Below are positions 38,001 through 49,086 of a stretch of 64,000 nt of DNA, in pieces. The notes beneath the pieces were generated by a model, which saw only the letters and a program-made list of their open reading frames with translations, was not told the origin of the DNA and searched no databases. How positions within the stretch are numbered: the first letter of the stretch is position 1; the number at the start of each line of letters is the position of its first letter. The stretch is from contig RSEF01000001.1 of assembly GCA_003993805.1 (NCBI GenBank), positions 64,918,093 through 64,982,092 of the forward strand, in the 5' to 3' direction. Source of the stretch: Himantopus leucocephalus (Eukaryota; Chordata; Aves; Charadriiformes; Recurvirostridae). Position numbers and translations under genes: made by a program.

Positions 38001-38479
38001 AAGTCAAGACTATCCCACATCAGGCTTCTGGGAGGTATATCTTATCAACATCAGAACTCCAGCCTAGCTGGATGAATGCATATGACTCACTATCACAGGT
38101 TTTGCTGCAGGGTGCTTGTTCCAAAGTAAAGGTGTTAAAGGCAACATATTGATAAGGGTCATTGGTTGTTTGCCACCAGGTCTAGTCAAGTTGCTCTCTG
38201 AATGGATAATAATCCATTAAAACCTTCCTGTGATAATTTGGGGTCTCTTAAAAAGTCCCACCTCAGAGTTCTGCCTGATATTGTGGAATCCTCTATTTCT
38301 GTGCTTCTCTGTAAAGCTGCAAACTGTTACACAGTGGGGGAAAAGCAGGACAGCTGCTTAATTCTATTGAAAATATACTGTCTGTAAAGAAGATGGGAAC
38401 AGACTTATTGAAGTCTCTTTTTTATCTTGATCCTCTAAGGAAATAACCAACTAAATCCTTAATCCCCCACCCCTTTGGG

Positions 38480-38518
38480 AAAAAAAAGGAAAGGAAAAAA
38501 AAAGAAAGAAAAAAGGGA
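38480..38518. repeat. A/G-rich low-complexity tract
   Basis: A-runs with interspersed GGAAA and GAAAG units in TIMP3 intron 1; a simple purine repeat. Confidence 0.8.
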
Positions 38519-39077
38519 CAGGTGCTGCTCTTCATATTTAGAAAAGTAAAAAAAAAAGGGCTTAAGAACTCATCCTGCCCTTACCCTCAGCACAACCCTT
38601 TGCAACACAGAGGCTCTTGCACAGGAACTGCTGCTCTTGTCTTCCCACGCTTCTCTAGGTTTGTGATTTTTGCCCTGCAGGATGCTAAGGGAGGGCTCTG
38701 TCTTTTGTGGCTATTGAAGTACTGTACATGATGGCTACTGAAGTGCCCCAGGGGTCACTTTGCTGTTTGATTTCCTCTTGGACTGATCCTCTTCACCAGT
38801 GCATTTAAGGTATTCATTACTGCAAATGCTATACTTTTCCATGCAGTGTGGTCCCTCAACTAGTGTCTCCTGTTCCTTCTTAAACCTCTGTTCCCCACCC
38901 TCCCTTCTCCCAAATACCAGAAATTTTTCAGCTTTTAGCTCTGCGCCATATGTAGTATATTATTTATTGGAGGAAATTGTTTACGTAGAAACAGGCCCAT
39001 GTATCCTAGTCCAGAGGCAAGTATGATAAACGGAGAGACTATCTGACTCTTAAACGACTTCCTCCATTTTCTCAGGG

Positions 39078-39153
39078 AAAATTAAAGCAGGGGACCCAGC
39101 AACCTCACACTTCACAAATTAAAGCAGAGAACCCAGCAATCGTGCACTTCATA
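39078..39153. repeat. 38-bp tandem duplication
   Basis: Two adjacent units, 39078-39115 and 39116-39153, share AAATTAAAGCAG, an ACCCAGCAA core and a CACTTCA end. They differ at several positions, so the duplication is older than the ones at 8621 and 46464. Confidence 0.85.
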
Positions 39154-42100
39154 AGAGCGGGTCTAAAGGCTGTTTCATACTGTCACCTCAATCCCCTTTA
39201 ACCTGCAATGTGCAGTTCTCTAGACCTGTGAAAGGCAGGCAGGGTATCTATAGTAGTGCCAGAAGAGGCAGGAAGTAGGAAACTGGGGCGGGTATTTGGA
39301 AAGTGTATAAAGGGTTTGGAACAGCAGGGCCAGCCTGGAACTCCTTCCCCCAAAAGAACATGGAGCTGAAGGAGAGGTGTCTGGGGAATGGCTGGTTTTC
39401 TACAGATATCCTCTGTATCTCTCCTCCTCTACCTGTTGCCTTTCCAACACCAGCCACTTCCTCTCTTTCAAAGTCAAGTGGAAGCTTTCCATTCTGTGGT
39501 TTTCCTGTCTTGGTACAAGCAAGCACATTTTTTCCCTTATATTTTAACTGTTTGGAGACCAACACCAAAACTGGCTGACTAGCGGGACAGCCTCCTATTT
39601 ACAGCCGATTTAAGAAATTTGAGAGGGCTAATTAAATGTCAGAGGAGCAAGATCTTTGCTTGTTCATGTATTCACAGAGCATGAGAGATTGAGCTTGTCT
39701 GAACAAATGTTCCAGCACTCTTCTACAGAAAATTAACAGACTAAAGTAATGCCAGCAGGCCTCCCTGCAGACTGCACTGCAGTAACACCCAATACAGAGA
39801 GAAACATGGAAAAAAGGAAACAGATGTTGGAGTCCCCATGCTGTAATTACAATACAGCATGAGGGAGTTAAAATTCATGTCCTTCAGCCAAGGCCAGGAG
39901 GGGCTTGGGTCATTTTGAACATGGCCCTGTGGAATAGAAGTACTCCTGTTTCCTATATACTGTTGTGGGATTTTATTTTTTTTAAATGAACCACCAGGGA
40001 GCAGTAAGTAATAATGTGTTACCTTCATGCTGTTGCACCTGGTGTAGCCATTACTATCTGTGCAAGCATTGTGCAAATTTGGTGCAAGTTGTATCTGCTT
40101 TGCTGAAGTCCGAGTGATCACACAGGCCAGCAGAAACCAGGGCCTTTTCATTTCAAAATCAAGGAATTAAGAAGGGAAAAAAATCTGTGGGGTCTCTTTT
40201 CATCCTTGGGCCCTTTCACGTACCTTTCTTTACCTCCCCGATAAACCAGTTCTAAGCTCTTAGGAACCAGCAGGATTACAATGCTCTGACACTTTTAACA
40301 ACAGACGGGTAACTAAGGAAGATTATGGATTTTTTATTAGAGTGTGTATTTTTGTCCAGAATCAATAACAGATACACGTTGAACAATGACAGCTCTGCTG
40401 TTTGCACACTCTCCTTTAATCTCCTGATTGCAGTGGGTCAGGTCACTGCTTCACGTATATCAAAAGTACCTTTTGACAGTGTATCTGGCTTAATTTCATT
40501 TGTTTCTCCTGCTGCACAGTCTGCATCATTTTCCAGCCAAGCTGTATTTCCCTTGTAACTTACCTGGTGAAAATAAAAGGAGCGCAAGCCCTGCACACAC
40601 ATCCATGCAACCTGCACTTCTCGAAGGGCTGTTTGAAGGAACTTTGCATTCATCTGAATGGAGGAAGGCAACAGCTTGGCTGGAGTCCAGATAGAGTCAA
40701 GTGCACGTGCTCTGTCCATGGCCAGTCCACCCAGCCAGGCTTTTTCAAAGCCTAACCTTGATTGCTAGTCAGAAACAAACATGCTACAGGCTGTTATAGA
40801 TCAATCAGTACAGTACCTGATTGTTTTATATGGTTTCTCCTACTTATGTGTTCCCTGAAGCCACAGAACCCATTCATTCTCCTGAATGGTTTAGATTCAG
40901 CTTGGACATGTCCCACATAGTTTCAGATGAGGTGGCCTGTCATGTGTCACAACTAATGATTCTTCTTAGCTTGACCAGCCTGTATCTAGTTCTTCATCAA
41001 TGCTTCCATACAGCATCTCTCCCTTCTCCAGTAATCCTTCTCTCCTCCTTATACTCCTTATATAAGGTCTTTGAAGGTCCTTTGCCACTCCCACAGCTCC
41101 TAAATACCTTCTCCCATTGCAAGTTTCCTATTGAGCCTATCGCTGTGATCATCCTCTTCCCCCACCTGTAACAAGATAGAAGTTTTCAGAGCTGAGCCCA
41201 CTGACACAGACCACTAGTTCCCAACGAGCACAATCCAAGACCTTATCCCTAAGTTGACAATGGCCTCCTCGACGTTCTCCCCAAACTGATGGTTCCTGGC
41301 ATGTTTTGGTCCCAGGAGGGACACCCTAAATCACCTCCTTTCTTCCCAAGATAAAAAATAAGATTCTACATCTCAGACAAACTGTTGCTGATAATTGATG
41401 ACATCGGATACTATTTTTTGCATATGTATCTCTGCTGTTTAACTTGAGTTTTATTGCCTGTATACTGTTTCTAAGGGTTGAAATTGCCCTTTGGAAAGGT
41501 CTTATATAAACACTAGCAGGAATTTGGACTATTCATAGTCAACATTTATTTTACCAGCACGCAACTCAAGAGACTTCTATCTTGTTTCCAAAAGATTCCC
41601 AGAATCTTTTCTAGCTGCCAGAAATGCTGAATAAATAAAATAATCAGGGTTGTGTAGAACTACTTGCATTTTTGTGTTATTAGACATTGTCAGTTAATGC
41701 ACTAAATCTTCACTCTGGTCACTCAAGGGAACTACTTCACATTACAGTAGAAGTTTAACTTTTTTTAACAATAGTTATAAGCTCTCTAGTGTTTGTAACA
41801 TTCCTCTTAGAAACCTGAAACCATCAAGTCAAATCCAACTCTGATACAAGATGGTAAAATACTGCTGAGACCAGTGGCACCCCACCTGCTTTACACAAAT
41901 TACAAGGCTGGTCCACCATATTGATAACTGGGCCAAATTTTAGATCTAGCATAAGAGGGTATAAATGCATGTAACCCACCTTGGTCTCATTTACCTCAGG
42001 CTGAGCACCACCCTAATACTTTCAAACAGCAGAAATTCGAAATTCGCTGGTTAACATTCTTTTCTCAAGTTGTTCCAAAGCAAATCCAGTTTAACCCTGG

Positions 42101-44978
42101 TTTTAAAGACAGACCTAGCCCACTATGGGCAAATAACACTGGTAGCAAACTCACCAGAGGGCAGAGCACTGAGAATTTCCGTGCGCTTTCAGGTATCTGC
42201 TTTAGAGGAAGAGTTCTGGGTTTTAATAGAGACCCAGCAGTGTGCCCCCTCCTCTGTGCCTCAAGTGCTTAAACACAGAGCACTACTAAAGAGGTTGACC
42301 TTCAACTCTGCTATTTGCAACAAGTGTTCAGTGCCACAAAGCTGAGAAAAAGTTAAGACAGTTGCAAATATGTGCAACAGCTCCAAATATAGTCAGCTGC
42401 CCTGATCAACCTTGTCTCAGAGAAGTCTATGTAAGGTGTAGTTGGCTTAAAAAGCAGTTAACAGTCCATTAAAGTTACACCAGTAAAATTTCAAGTGTCA
42501 CATATAGAGATTCTTCAGAGGTTTAGACGAGCTACTGTAGGCCTTGAAGTTTAATGAACTCTGCATTTGCTTCATTAATTGGTGCTTGAAGGCCCAATTT
42601 TCCTCTCTTATCTTTTACACTACTATCATTTCACCAGTATCATTTAAGTTGCTTCCAATTTATAACGTCATGTGAAAGACACAATCATACCCTGAAAGTC
42701 TAGAGCAATAAGGAGCACATCAGAGCAAAAAGCCTCTTCGTCTTGAACCATAAAAAAAAAACAACCCATCATTAAAAGGAAATTCAACCACATGCACTCC
42801 AGACATTATTAGGACTGAAATTAGTCCCTCAGTTTAGCCTGGTTCAGAGCTGGCAAGCACAGCATTGCCTGCTAACTCAAACCAAGCTATCCTCTCAGGT
42901 TTACTAGCTCTTATGAACTTCCAAAGAGCATCTGGTAGAAGTTTCATTTAATGCCAAGACCTCCTGCCCAGACCAAACGGGCTCCTCACTTCAGTGACGC
43001 ATGCTTGGTTGGGCCACATAAGAGCACCACATGGTACTGGAGCTGTGAGGAAAAAGAAATATGATCTCAGACAACATTGTTACATCGAGAAACTAAGTTT
43101 TCAGCTTAATAGCTTTAAGACCCAGTTAAGGCCAAGGTGACTCACTGAGTGGTCCTACTGAAGATTCTTGATCCCACCCACCATGACTGTCAGTGGAATT
43201 ATGCATTAGTACAGAGACCCATTTCAGCAGATGCCAATCCAGTTGCCATATCCAAGAGACTCTGAAAAGCCAGGACTAAGTGGATCTTGGAAAATGTGAA
43301 GGCCACTGATGAAGCTGAGAATGAATGTGTCACCTTATGCCGCTTCTATATCAAACAACCAAATCTGCTCATCCTGAATAACAGATATGAACAAATCAGG
43401 CCTTTTCCCACCCTGGATAAAAACTTTTGCTAAGCTAAAATATGCTAGTACTGCATATGGCAGCACATAACTACGTTCCCACCAGCCCACTTCTTCCCAG
43501 AAACATTAGAGGAGCAGTTGGCAAGTGGAGAGTTCTCGAGAACAGGTGGGAAATCAGTGAAAATAAGAATGAAAGAAATGCCTACATAAAGCAAAGAGCT
43601 CTCAGACTCAAGGTTAGAACATCTGGATCTCCACTGGCTCAGAGGTCTTGCTGGAGTTACTTCCTGAAGGAAATCTGGAGTAAGCATAAGCAATAGGAAC
43701 AAGATACCAAAGGAGCCTTATATAACATTCTGCACTACATCTTCCAAACGCTAAATTCCACGACATTTTTTTTTTTAATATGTACATTTGGAGAAGTGAC
43801 AAATGCCAGATGCCACAAGGTGATCTCTCTACTCTGCTATGGACTTTAATTGCAAATAACCAACAAAACCAACAAATAAGCAACTTCTATTTCCACTTCT
43901 ATTAAATAGGACAATTCAGTTTAGAATGGTCATCTTTCTGTCAGAAGACATGATCAAACACAAGGAACACCCTCTTTCACCACATTTTTACCATGGACAT
44001 TGGAATTCCATAAAAGTAAAATAAATCTCCTCAGCTTCTTCCCAATTAAAATGGAATTTACAGTACTTTTTTTTTTTTAAGCTTTAAGGGGCAATTCTCA
44101 GCCTTCCTGCTTCAAAAATGCCTTGAAGGGAAGTCCAGTTAAAAAATGAAACTACATCATTACTTCCTCTACAAAAGTGATTCCAAAGTGGTTACATCAC
44201 TTTTGCAACCATTATCATGACATGTAACCCAAAGAATTTGTTTGAAATTCACCTCAACTCAGAAGATTTGTATAATAATTAATAGGAGCTGGTTTATTTA
44301 AACTTCTTAATAAATTTGACAAACCTTAATTGCCTGCCTCAAAGGATAAGACAGCACACTTGACCTCACTACAGAGTCTATGTCAAGGCAAAGAATGCAT
44401 GTTCAAAATCTCATCTATGATCAAGTTGTTCTACCTATCTCTTTTAGCTTATTAGTGAAAAGGTGGAATGAGCAATTCAAGAAAACCAGTGAAAGCAAAA
44501 GGGCAGGTTTTCAATTAGGTGCTTAGACTTTGGGCCAAACAAATTCATGAGCTTCCCCCTTCTCTGCTGTCTCTTGCATCACATTCTCAGTTAAAAGGAG
44601 GCTAGCCACTGCAGGTGTTGCAAACTCAATGCTACGGGTATGGCAGGATGGAGGAAGGAATGGCTTCCTTAACCCCACGGGACTCTTAAAAGCTTACCGT
44701 CACCTCCCCAAAGCTTGCCAACTCCAACTCACCAAGAGTGATGTTATTTAGAAGGGAGAGGGGACCCACTGGCATCCTTGCTGAAACAGGTACTTCCCCC
44801 AACACAAACTGTAGAAAGGAATGTTAATTTGGGCTCCTTTGAACTGAGGTAAGAGACAGCTAGTAGTGCCATAGCTCTTTTCTGAAGTATATGCACAAGA
44901 TGAAAGTGAGATAGGTGTGGAGTGGACGAAGTACTTTCTTTATCACTTGCAGCCTGGTTTGTCAAAATCCAGCCTGCA

Positions 44979-45006
44979 NAACATCTTTTTCTTTTTTTTT
45001 TTTTTT
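44979..45006. repeat. T-rich run with nearby unresolved base
   Basis: A T-homopolymer interrupted by one C follows shortly after an N at 44979. It looks like a low-quality homopolymer region rather than biology. Confidence 0.85.
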
Positions 45007-46463
45007 GGAGGAGAGGCTGGGCAGGAGGTGTTTTTCCAAACCTGTGAATGCAACATTCAGCAGCCAAGCTCAAAAGTTCCTGCTGCTCCTGCAAAAAAAA
45101 GGACAAACAAGCCCTTTTCATGTCAGCTATGTCCAGCTGGAAATGTCACAGCTTTGTCACAATGGAACAAAGCATGCCTGGTGTCTGTTCTTTCAAAAGG
45201 TCTCTTAATTCAAACAAAAGAAAAATATTCACATCTGGAAGGGGTTGTAGGCAGGGGGTGGGAGTGGAGGAAGCAAAGTTCAGATGGCAAGTCATAGCAG
45301 TTGCTATTTGTCTTGCTGTTTGTCTAATTATTGTACTGCCTGTTCTGGCACTCATCGATCCAGTTAAAGAAAGAAAGCCAAGAGTTAAAACAGCGATTTT
45401 ATTATTGATTGACCTTGGAGTGCCAGATGAGACACACCTCTTCACTTTTGCTCCATTCATCATGCTGGAACACTCAGCCTGAGTGAAAAGACCCCTTGTG
45501 ACCAGTCTGGCAGTAGTCCCTCTTTTTTTTTTTTTTTAATTCCCCTCCTTTTTTATAATAAAGAAAAAAAAAAATATTGTTGTGTATGGAATCCAAGCTT
45601 CCTTTAGAAGACCACAACCTCCAGTTTCAAAGGATGTCCATACTGAAATCCTGCCCTTTCCAATGGATTTATTTGAGCATCTGTTTCTGTAGAGATTAAA
45701 ACCTTCTAATGACTGCAGAGTTGGGAAGCTGTATCAGAATTGAGCCACAGGAAGATCAAAAATTAAATGTCTAGTGAGATCAGATTAAAAGAAAAGAGAA
45801 TAAACTTGAGAGTAGGCCTTCACTGGCTAGGCATGAAAGACCAACAGTAAGAGTCTGCATTACACTCCTTCACTTGAAGTCTTCTCCTTCAACTTTCAGT
45901 GCTTCTGAAGATGAAAAGCTTCTCCTAGGCTGCCACCTAGCTAGTTAATTTCTTGTATTGTTTTAGGAACTATTTTAAAAAGCTCTTTTGCTCCAGCCCT
46001 TATTGCATTGACTCCTCCCTTTTGAGCTGGTATTTTGTCAGGAGTTTCAAGAGCGATAAAAACTTGCTGCCAAGTCCCTTTCTTCCTCACAATGTGTTTT
46101 ATAACCCAGCGTGTAGTTTAGTCTGTCTAAACACTGCACTAGTACACTGCCATCAGTTTCCATGGAGATGATTAACTCCTACAGAGCCAGAAAGCTTTTT
46201 GCTCTTTCAGCACATGAAGAACATGACAGCATTTACTAAAATCAGCCTGCAGAAACATCACATTTTCCAGACAGTTCTAGCAGATGTAAGGATTTACTTC
46301 TGTTTCAACCCATCACACAGAACCGCGGTCTTAACCAAACTTGGATTTAAGTCATCTGCTAGAATGAGTTGCTCTTTCCCCTTCTGCTTCTCCTCCTTTG
46401 CATTGCCGTGATGTCTGAAGGCATGACAGCCCTACTGACATCAACTTTTTGAACTACGCCATC

Positions 46464-46521
46464 TCAGAGCAAAGCCAAGGCATGAGATATAATCAGAGCA
46501 AAGCCAAGGCATGAGATACAA
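46464..46521. repeat. 29-bp tandem duplication
   Basis: Units 46464-46492 and 46493-46521 start TCAGAGCAAAGCCAAGGCAT and differ by a single T/C change near the end. This is a recent local duplication in TIMP3 intron 1. Confidence 0.9.
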
Positions 46522-48493
46522 TAGAGTCCAAAATAGAGAAAGGAGAGATGAAGGGGACTACTTTGAACTCAACCAGAAGTCAGAATAGAAAACAGAAAAA
46601 CTTTGCACCCTGAAGTTTAGGAGCACTTTTATATGAAACGTCATAGTTTAGCATACCCCTAGTCACTTATGCCTCTAGCAAAAATATACTGTCAGTGTGT
46701 ATTCATAACAGAAATTTATTTAACACCATTTTAAGAAGTTGAATTAAACTGAAAACTACCCTTAATCTAGTATAACATGACCTAATCGGAGCAAGAAAGT
46801 AGACCTTCTCCCAAAATGCAGCTAATAAAGGCCACATGCTGTCATCAGCTTTAGCTGTGGAAAAATGGTTTCCCAGTCTCACTTTCACAGAAAGGACAAT
46901 CTCTCTGGCAGTTGCCACTTAGGTGGCACGCTTGTTGAGCTGAACTATGTAAATGGCAACAGAACTTCGAATACTGCAGTTGCCTGGAAGAATTCCCCAG
47001 TATAAAACTATTTTATAAGTATTTTCCAGGATATCATCACTGAAGCAAACTGTAACCTTCCCAGCACTTTTAACATGTAATGGATTTTTTTGGCATTCAA
47101 GAGTAGATACACTATATAAACTACACATGAATAACCAGGCATAACTGCAGTTTCTGTAGAAGAGTTAAAGGCAAGAGATATTTTTTTGCCAGCAAGCTTG
47201 GCTAACTTGAAAGAGCCACTGGCACGGTTCATAGCAATGGGTGTTCTGCTGCACTGAGAATTACTTTCTATTTGACTTCTATAGCAGTTGTCAGGTGGAT
47301 TTCTTTACAGACTCCGCTTGGAGCCAGTACTGTGTGGGTACCAGCAGTGCGGAGTCCCCCAACCCTTTTTATGCTGTGCTAAGACAGTCCACAGAGGTGC
47401 AAGAAGACTTCACTTGTGCAGTCCACTCACAACTTCTGAAGTGACAGCCTGTATTTACTGTTACACGGACATGTGTCCAGTATTAACTCAAAGGACACCA
47501 CTGATTGATTTCATATACTTTACCACAGGACACTTACCGAGCAGCAACCGTATTTGGTTAACCACCCTTGGTTACAAACAAACCAAAGAACTTGAGTCCA
47601 GAGCCTCCATTATCTCTTCCTCTGAGAGATTCTGGGTGTTCCCCATCTAAAGTTAGTGTAGCGGAGACCCTTAGGGGTGCTAAAACCCATAGCGGAGAAC
47701 ATCAGCAAGGATCCGATAAAAGCGTTTCAACTTTCCAAAAAGCATGCACTTTCGCACCCCTCCCGCAGCTGCCGAGATCACAGCCTAGCATGCAGAAAGC
47801 GTGGAGAACACTTGTTACCCGCTTCCCCAGCCCATCGGCACAGCACCACAAGCCTACGTGAGCCGCACCTTTCCACACCAACCGCCACGGGCAGTCTCCT
47901 GGCTTGAGAGAACTCGCCCTAGTCCTGCCTCCTATTATTTGTCACCAGGTCGTGGAGGAAATTTTGGCAGCCCGCACCTCCAACCCTGTTTCTGCCTTGC
48001 TGTAGGAGACAAGCCGCTCTTACAATCACTCGTTTCTTGAAAGTATTTCTTGGAGATGCCGCCGCTGCCGTGGGACAGGGCCTGCTGCCGCCCCTCAGGA
48101 GGGCATGGCGGGGGTCCGCCACCACACACCTCTCCTCTTACTAACCCAGGCATGTGCGGCAGCTACCGAGCCATACCTGTCTCGAAAGGTCAGGTCACCC
48201 CTCCCCGGTTTAACCCGCCCCGCCTCTGCTTTCACGGGGTCGCTCGTAGGACCAAGGCTTACTTGCGGTGACAGCCCCGACTGCTGCCCGCACCCCCTCA
48301 GGCTCCCGCGGAACTTTCTAGAGGCGCCGGCTTCGCACCGGCGGGGCAGGTGTGCCGCCTCCCCACGCGAGGGGCTTCGGCTCCCCCCCTCAGGGAGCCC
48401 TCCCAGCCCCGGCGGGGCCGCTTCGTCGCCCGCCGCCCCCCCCCCCCGGGGCGGCTGCGGGATGAGGAGGGGCCGTCGGCCCGCAGCACTTAC

Positions 48494-48617
48494 CGATGTC
48501 GGAGTTGCAGAAAGCGTCCTGCGGGTGGATGGGGACGCAAGTGCAAGCCTCCCCCACCAAGTCCCGCAGGTTCCAGCTGCAGAGGAACACGACGAGGAAG
48601 CTCAGCCACGCCGTCAT
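48494..48617 (-). CDS. TIMP3: TIMP3 coding exon 1 (start codon, signal peptide)
   Basis: 124 coding nt ending in a GTAAGT donor that splits a valine codon. The ATG at 48615-48617 has A at -3, a favourable start context, and no ATG occurs in the roughly 300 nt upstream. It begins [15 protein letters not shown], the hydrophobic core of a signal peptide, and cleavage after GEA (residue 24) exposes [17 protein letters not shown]. Cys1, Cys3 and Cys13 and the threonine at position 2, which enters the S1' pocket of target proteases, are present. The reading frame stays open upstream of the ATG to about 48836, but family homology starts at this Met. Confidence 0.97.
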
Positions 48618-48922
48618 GTTGCCCCCCGCCTCTCCCGCCTCCCCACGAGGTGCCTCCTCACTTCTGCAGAGCAGGAGGGCAGCCGCTGGTTTTGTTCGCC
48701 TGACTTTATTCTCGCTCCCTAACAGCCCGCGACTGCCTGCCTGCCTGCCTGCCTCCTCACACTGCTCCCCTCTCTCTCCTCTCTTTCTCTCCCGCTGGCC
48801 TCGGCAGCGCAGCCTTCGCTCGGCGGGACGGTGCAAAGCCTGAAGGCACGGCAGGTCGGGCGGCTCCCAGCGGCTGAGGGGCGCTGATGCGGTGCGACGC
48901 CGAGCGGTGCGGAGCTGCGCTG
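48618..48922 (-). other. TIMP3: TIMP3 5' UTR (predicted)
   Basis: About 305 nt from the predicted start site to the ATG. It has no upstream ATG and contains an AGGC microsatellite and purine-rich stretches as read on the minus strand. The 5' end is inferred from the TATA-like box and could differ if other start sites are used. Confidence 0.55.
48733..48754. repeat. GCCT microsatellite in the TIMP3 5' UTR
   Basis: About five GCCT units on the plus strand, read as AGGC in the transcript. It lies inside the predicted 5' UTR and may vary in length between individuals. Confidence 0.85.
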
Positions 48923-48945
48923 CGCGGCGGCGGGGTCCGTGCGCG

Positions 48946-49086
48946 GAGTTATAGCCTCGATCGCGCCCTCTCGGGCTCCGGGGGCGCCGCCGCCCCCGAC
49001 CAATGGGAGCCCCGCATTACCTCATCGGCGGGAGAGGCCAGCGGGCCGGGGCGGGGCCGCGGCCGCGGCTTCAGCGCCTTATAGGG
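48946..49086 (-). promoter_or_regulatory. TIMP3: TIMP3 core promoter: TATA-like box, inverted CCAAT box, GC boxes
   Basis: On the minus strand GGCTATAAC (TATAA at 48949-48953) sits about 48 bp downstream of an ATTGG motif (CCAAT on the plus strand, 49000-49004), a typical NF-Y to TATA spacing. It predicts initiation near 48922. A GC box GGGGCGGGG at 49048-49056 and a GC-rich palindrome at 48981-48998 could bind Sp1/KLF factors. A second TATA-like motif CCTATAAGG, also one base from a CArG box, lies at 49077-49085. TGAGGTAA near 49016-49023 is a weak AP-1/ATF-like site. No transcript data are available to confirm the start. Confidence 0.55.

Larger units (their letters stand above)
22496..48493 (-). 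other. TIMP3: TIMP3 intron 1
   Basis: A 26-kb first intron, phase 1, from a GTAAGT donor in the CpG island to a GACAG acceptor. I found no other exon or RNA gene. It contains tandem duplications (39078-39153, 46464-46521), weak fragments of old repeats (35031-35086, 41929-41985, 42591-42645), A-rich and T-rich tracts, one N (44979) and a 10-bp hairpin at 44172-44205. The 600-nt plus-strand open frame at 22953-23552 has no recognisable similarity. Long first introns often hold enhancers, but none can be identified by eye. Confidence 0.85.
10280..48922 (-). other. TIMP3: TIMP3 gene: metalloproteinase inhibitor 3 (whole transcription unit)
   Basis: Five coding exons of 124, 83, 112, 122 and 198 nt join into a 639-nt frame for 212 residues. 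The product is a secreted inhibitor that binds matrix metalloproteinases, ADAM17 and ADAMTS enzymes 1:1 and is held in extracellular matrix. Residues 1-24 form a signal peptide ending in GEA. The mature protein of 188 residues begins CTCVP, whose N-terminal Cys chelates the catalytic zinc of the target. The 12 mature cysteines sit at 1, 3, 13, 68, 95, 120, 122, 127, 132, 140, 161 and 169, fitting the six family disulfides. An N-glycosylation site NAT lies near the C terminus, as in TIMP3. All splice sites are GT-AG. The 5' boundary is inferred from a TATA-like box and the 3' boundary from a poly(A) hexamer; both are approximate. The gene is antisense within a SYN3 intron. Confidence 0.95.

Noticed and set aside
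45048..45482. 144-residue plus-strand open frame with a hydrophobic stretch near its middle
   Set aside because: The hydrophobic segment (AICLAVCLIIVLPVLALI) looks like a membrane helix, but there is no family match, and the DNA is ordinary intron.
48105..48722. Plus-strand 205-residue open frame over TIMP3 exon 1
   Set aside because: Lies in the CpG island, antisense to a well-supported coding exon, with composition typical of G+C-rich noise and no recognisable domain.
48390..48836. Longer TIMP3 first exon reading through the donor at 48492-48493
   Set aside because: The frame continues past the GTAAGT donor into Pro/Gly-rich sequence unlike any TIMP; splicing to 22495 restores the family sequence in frame.
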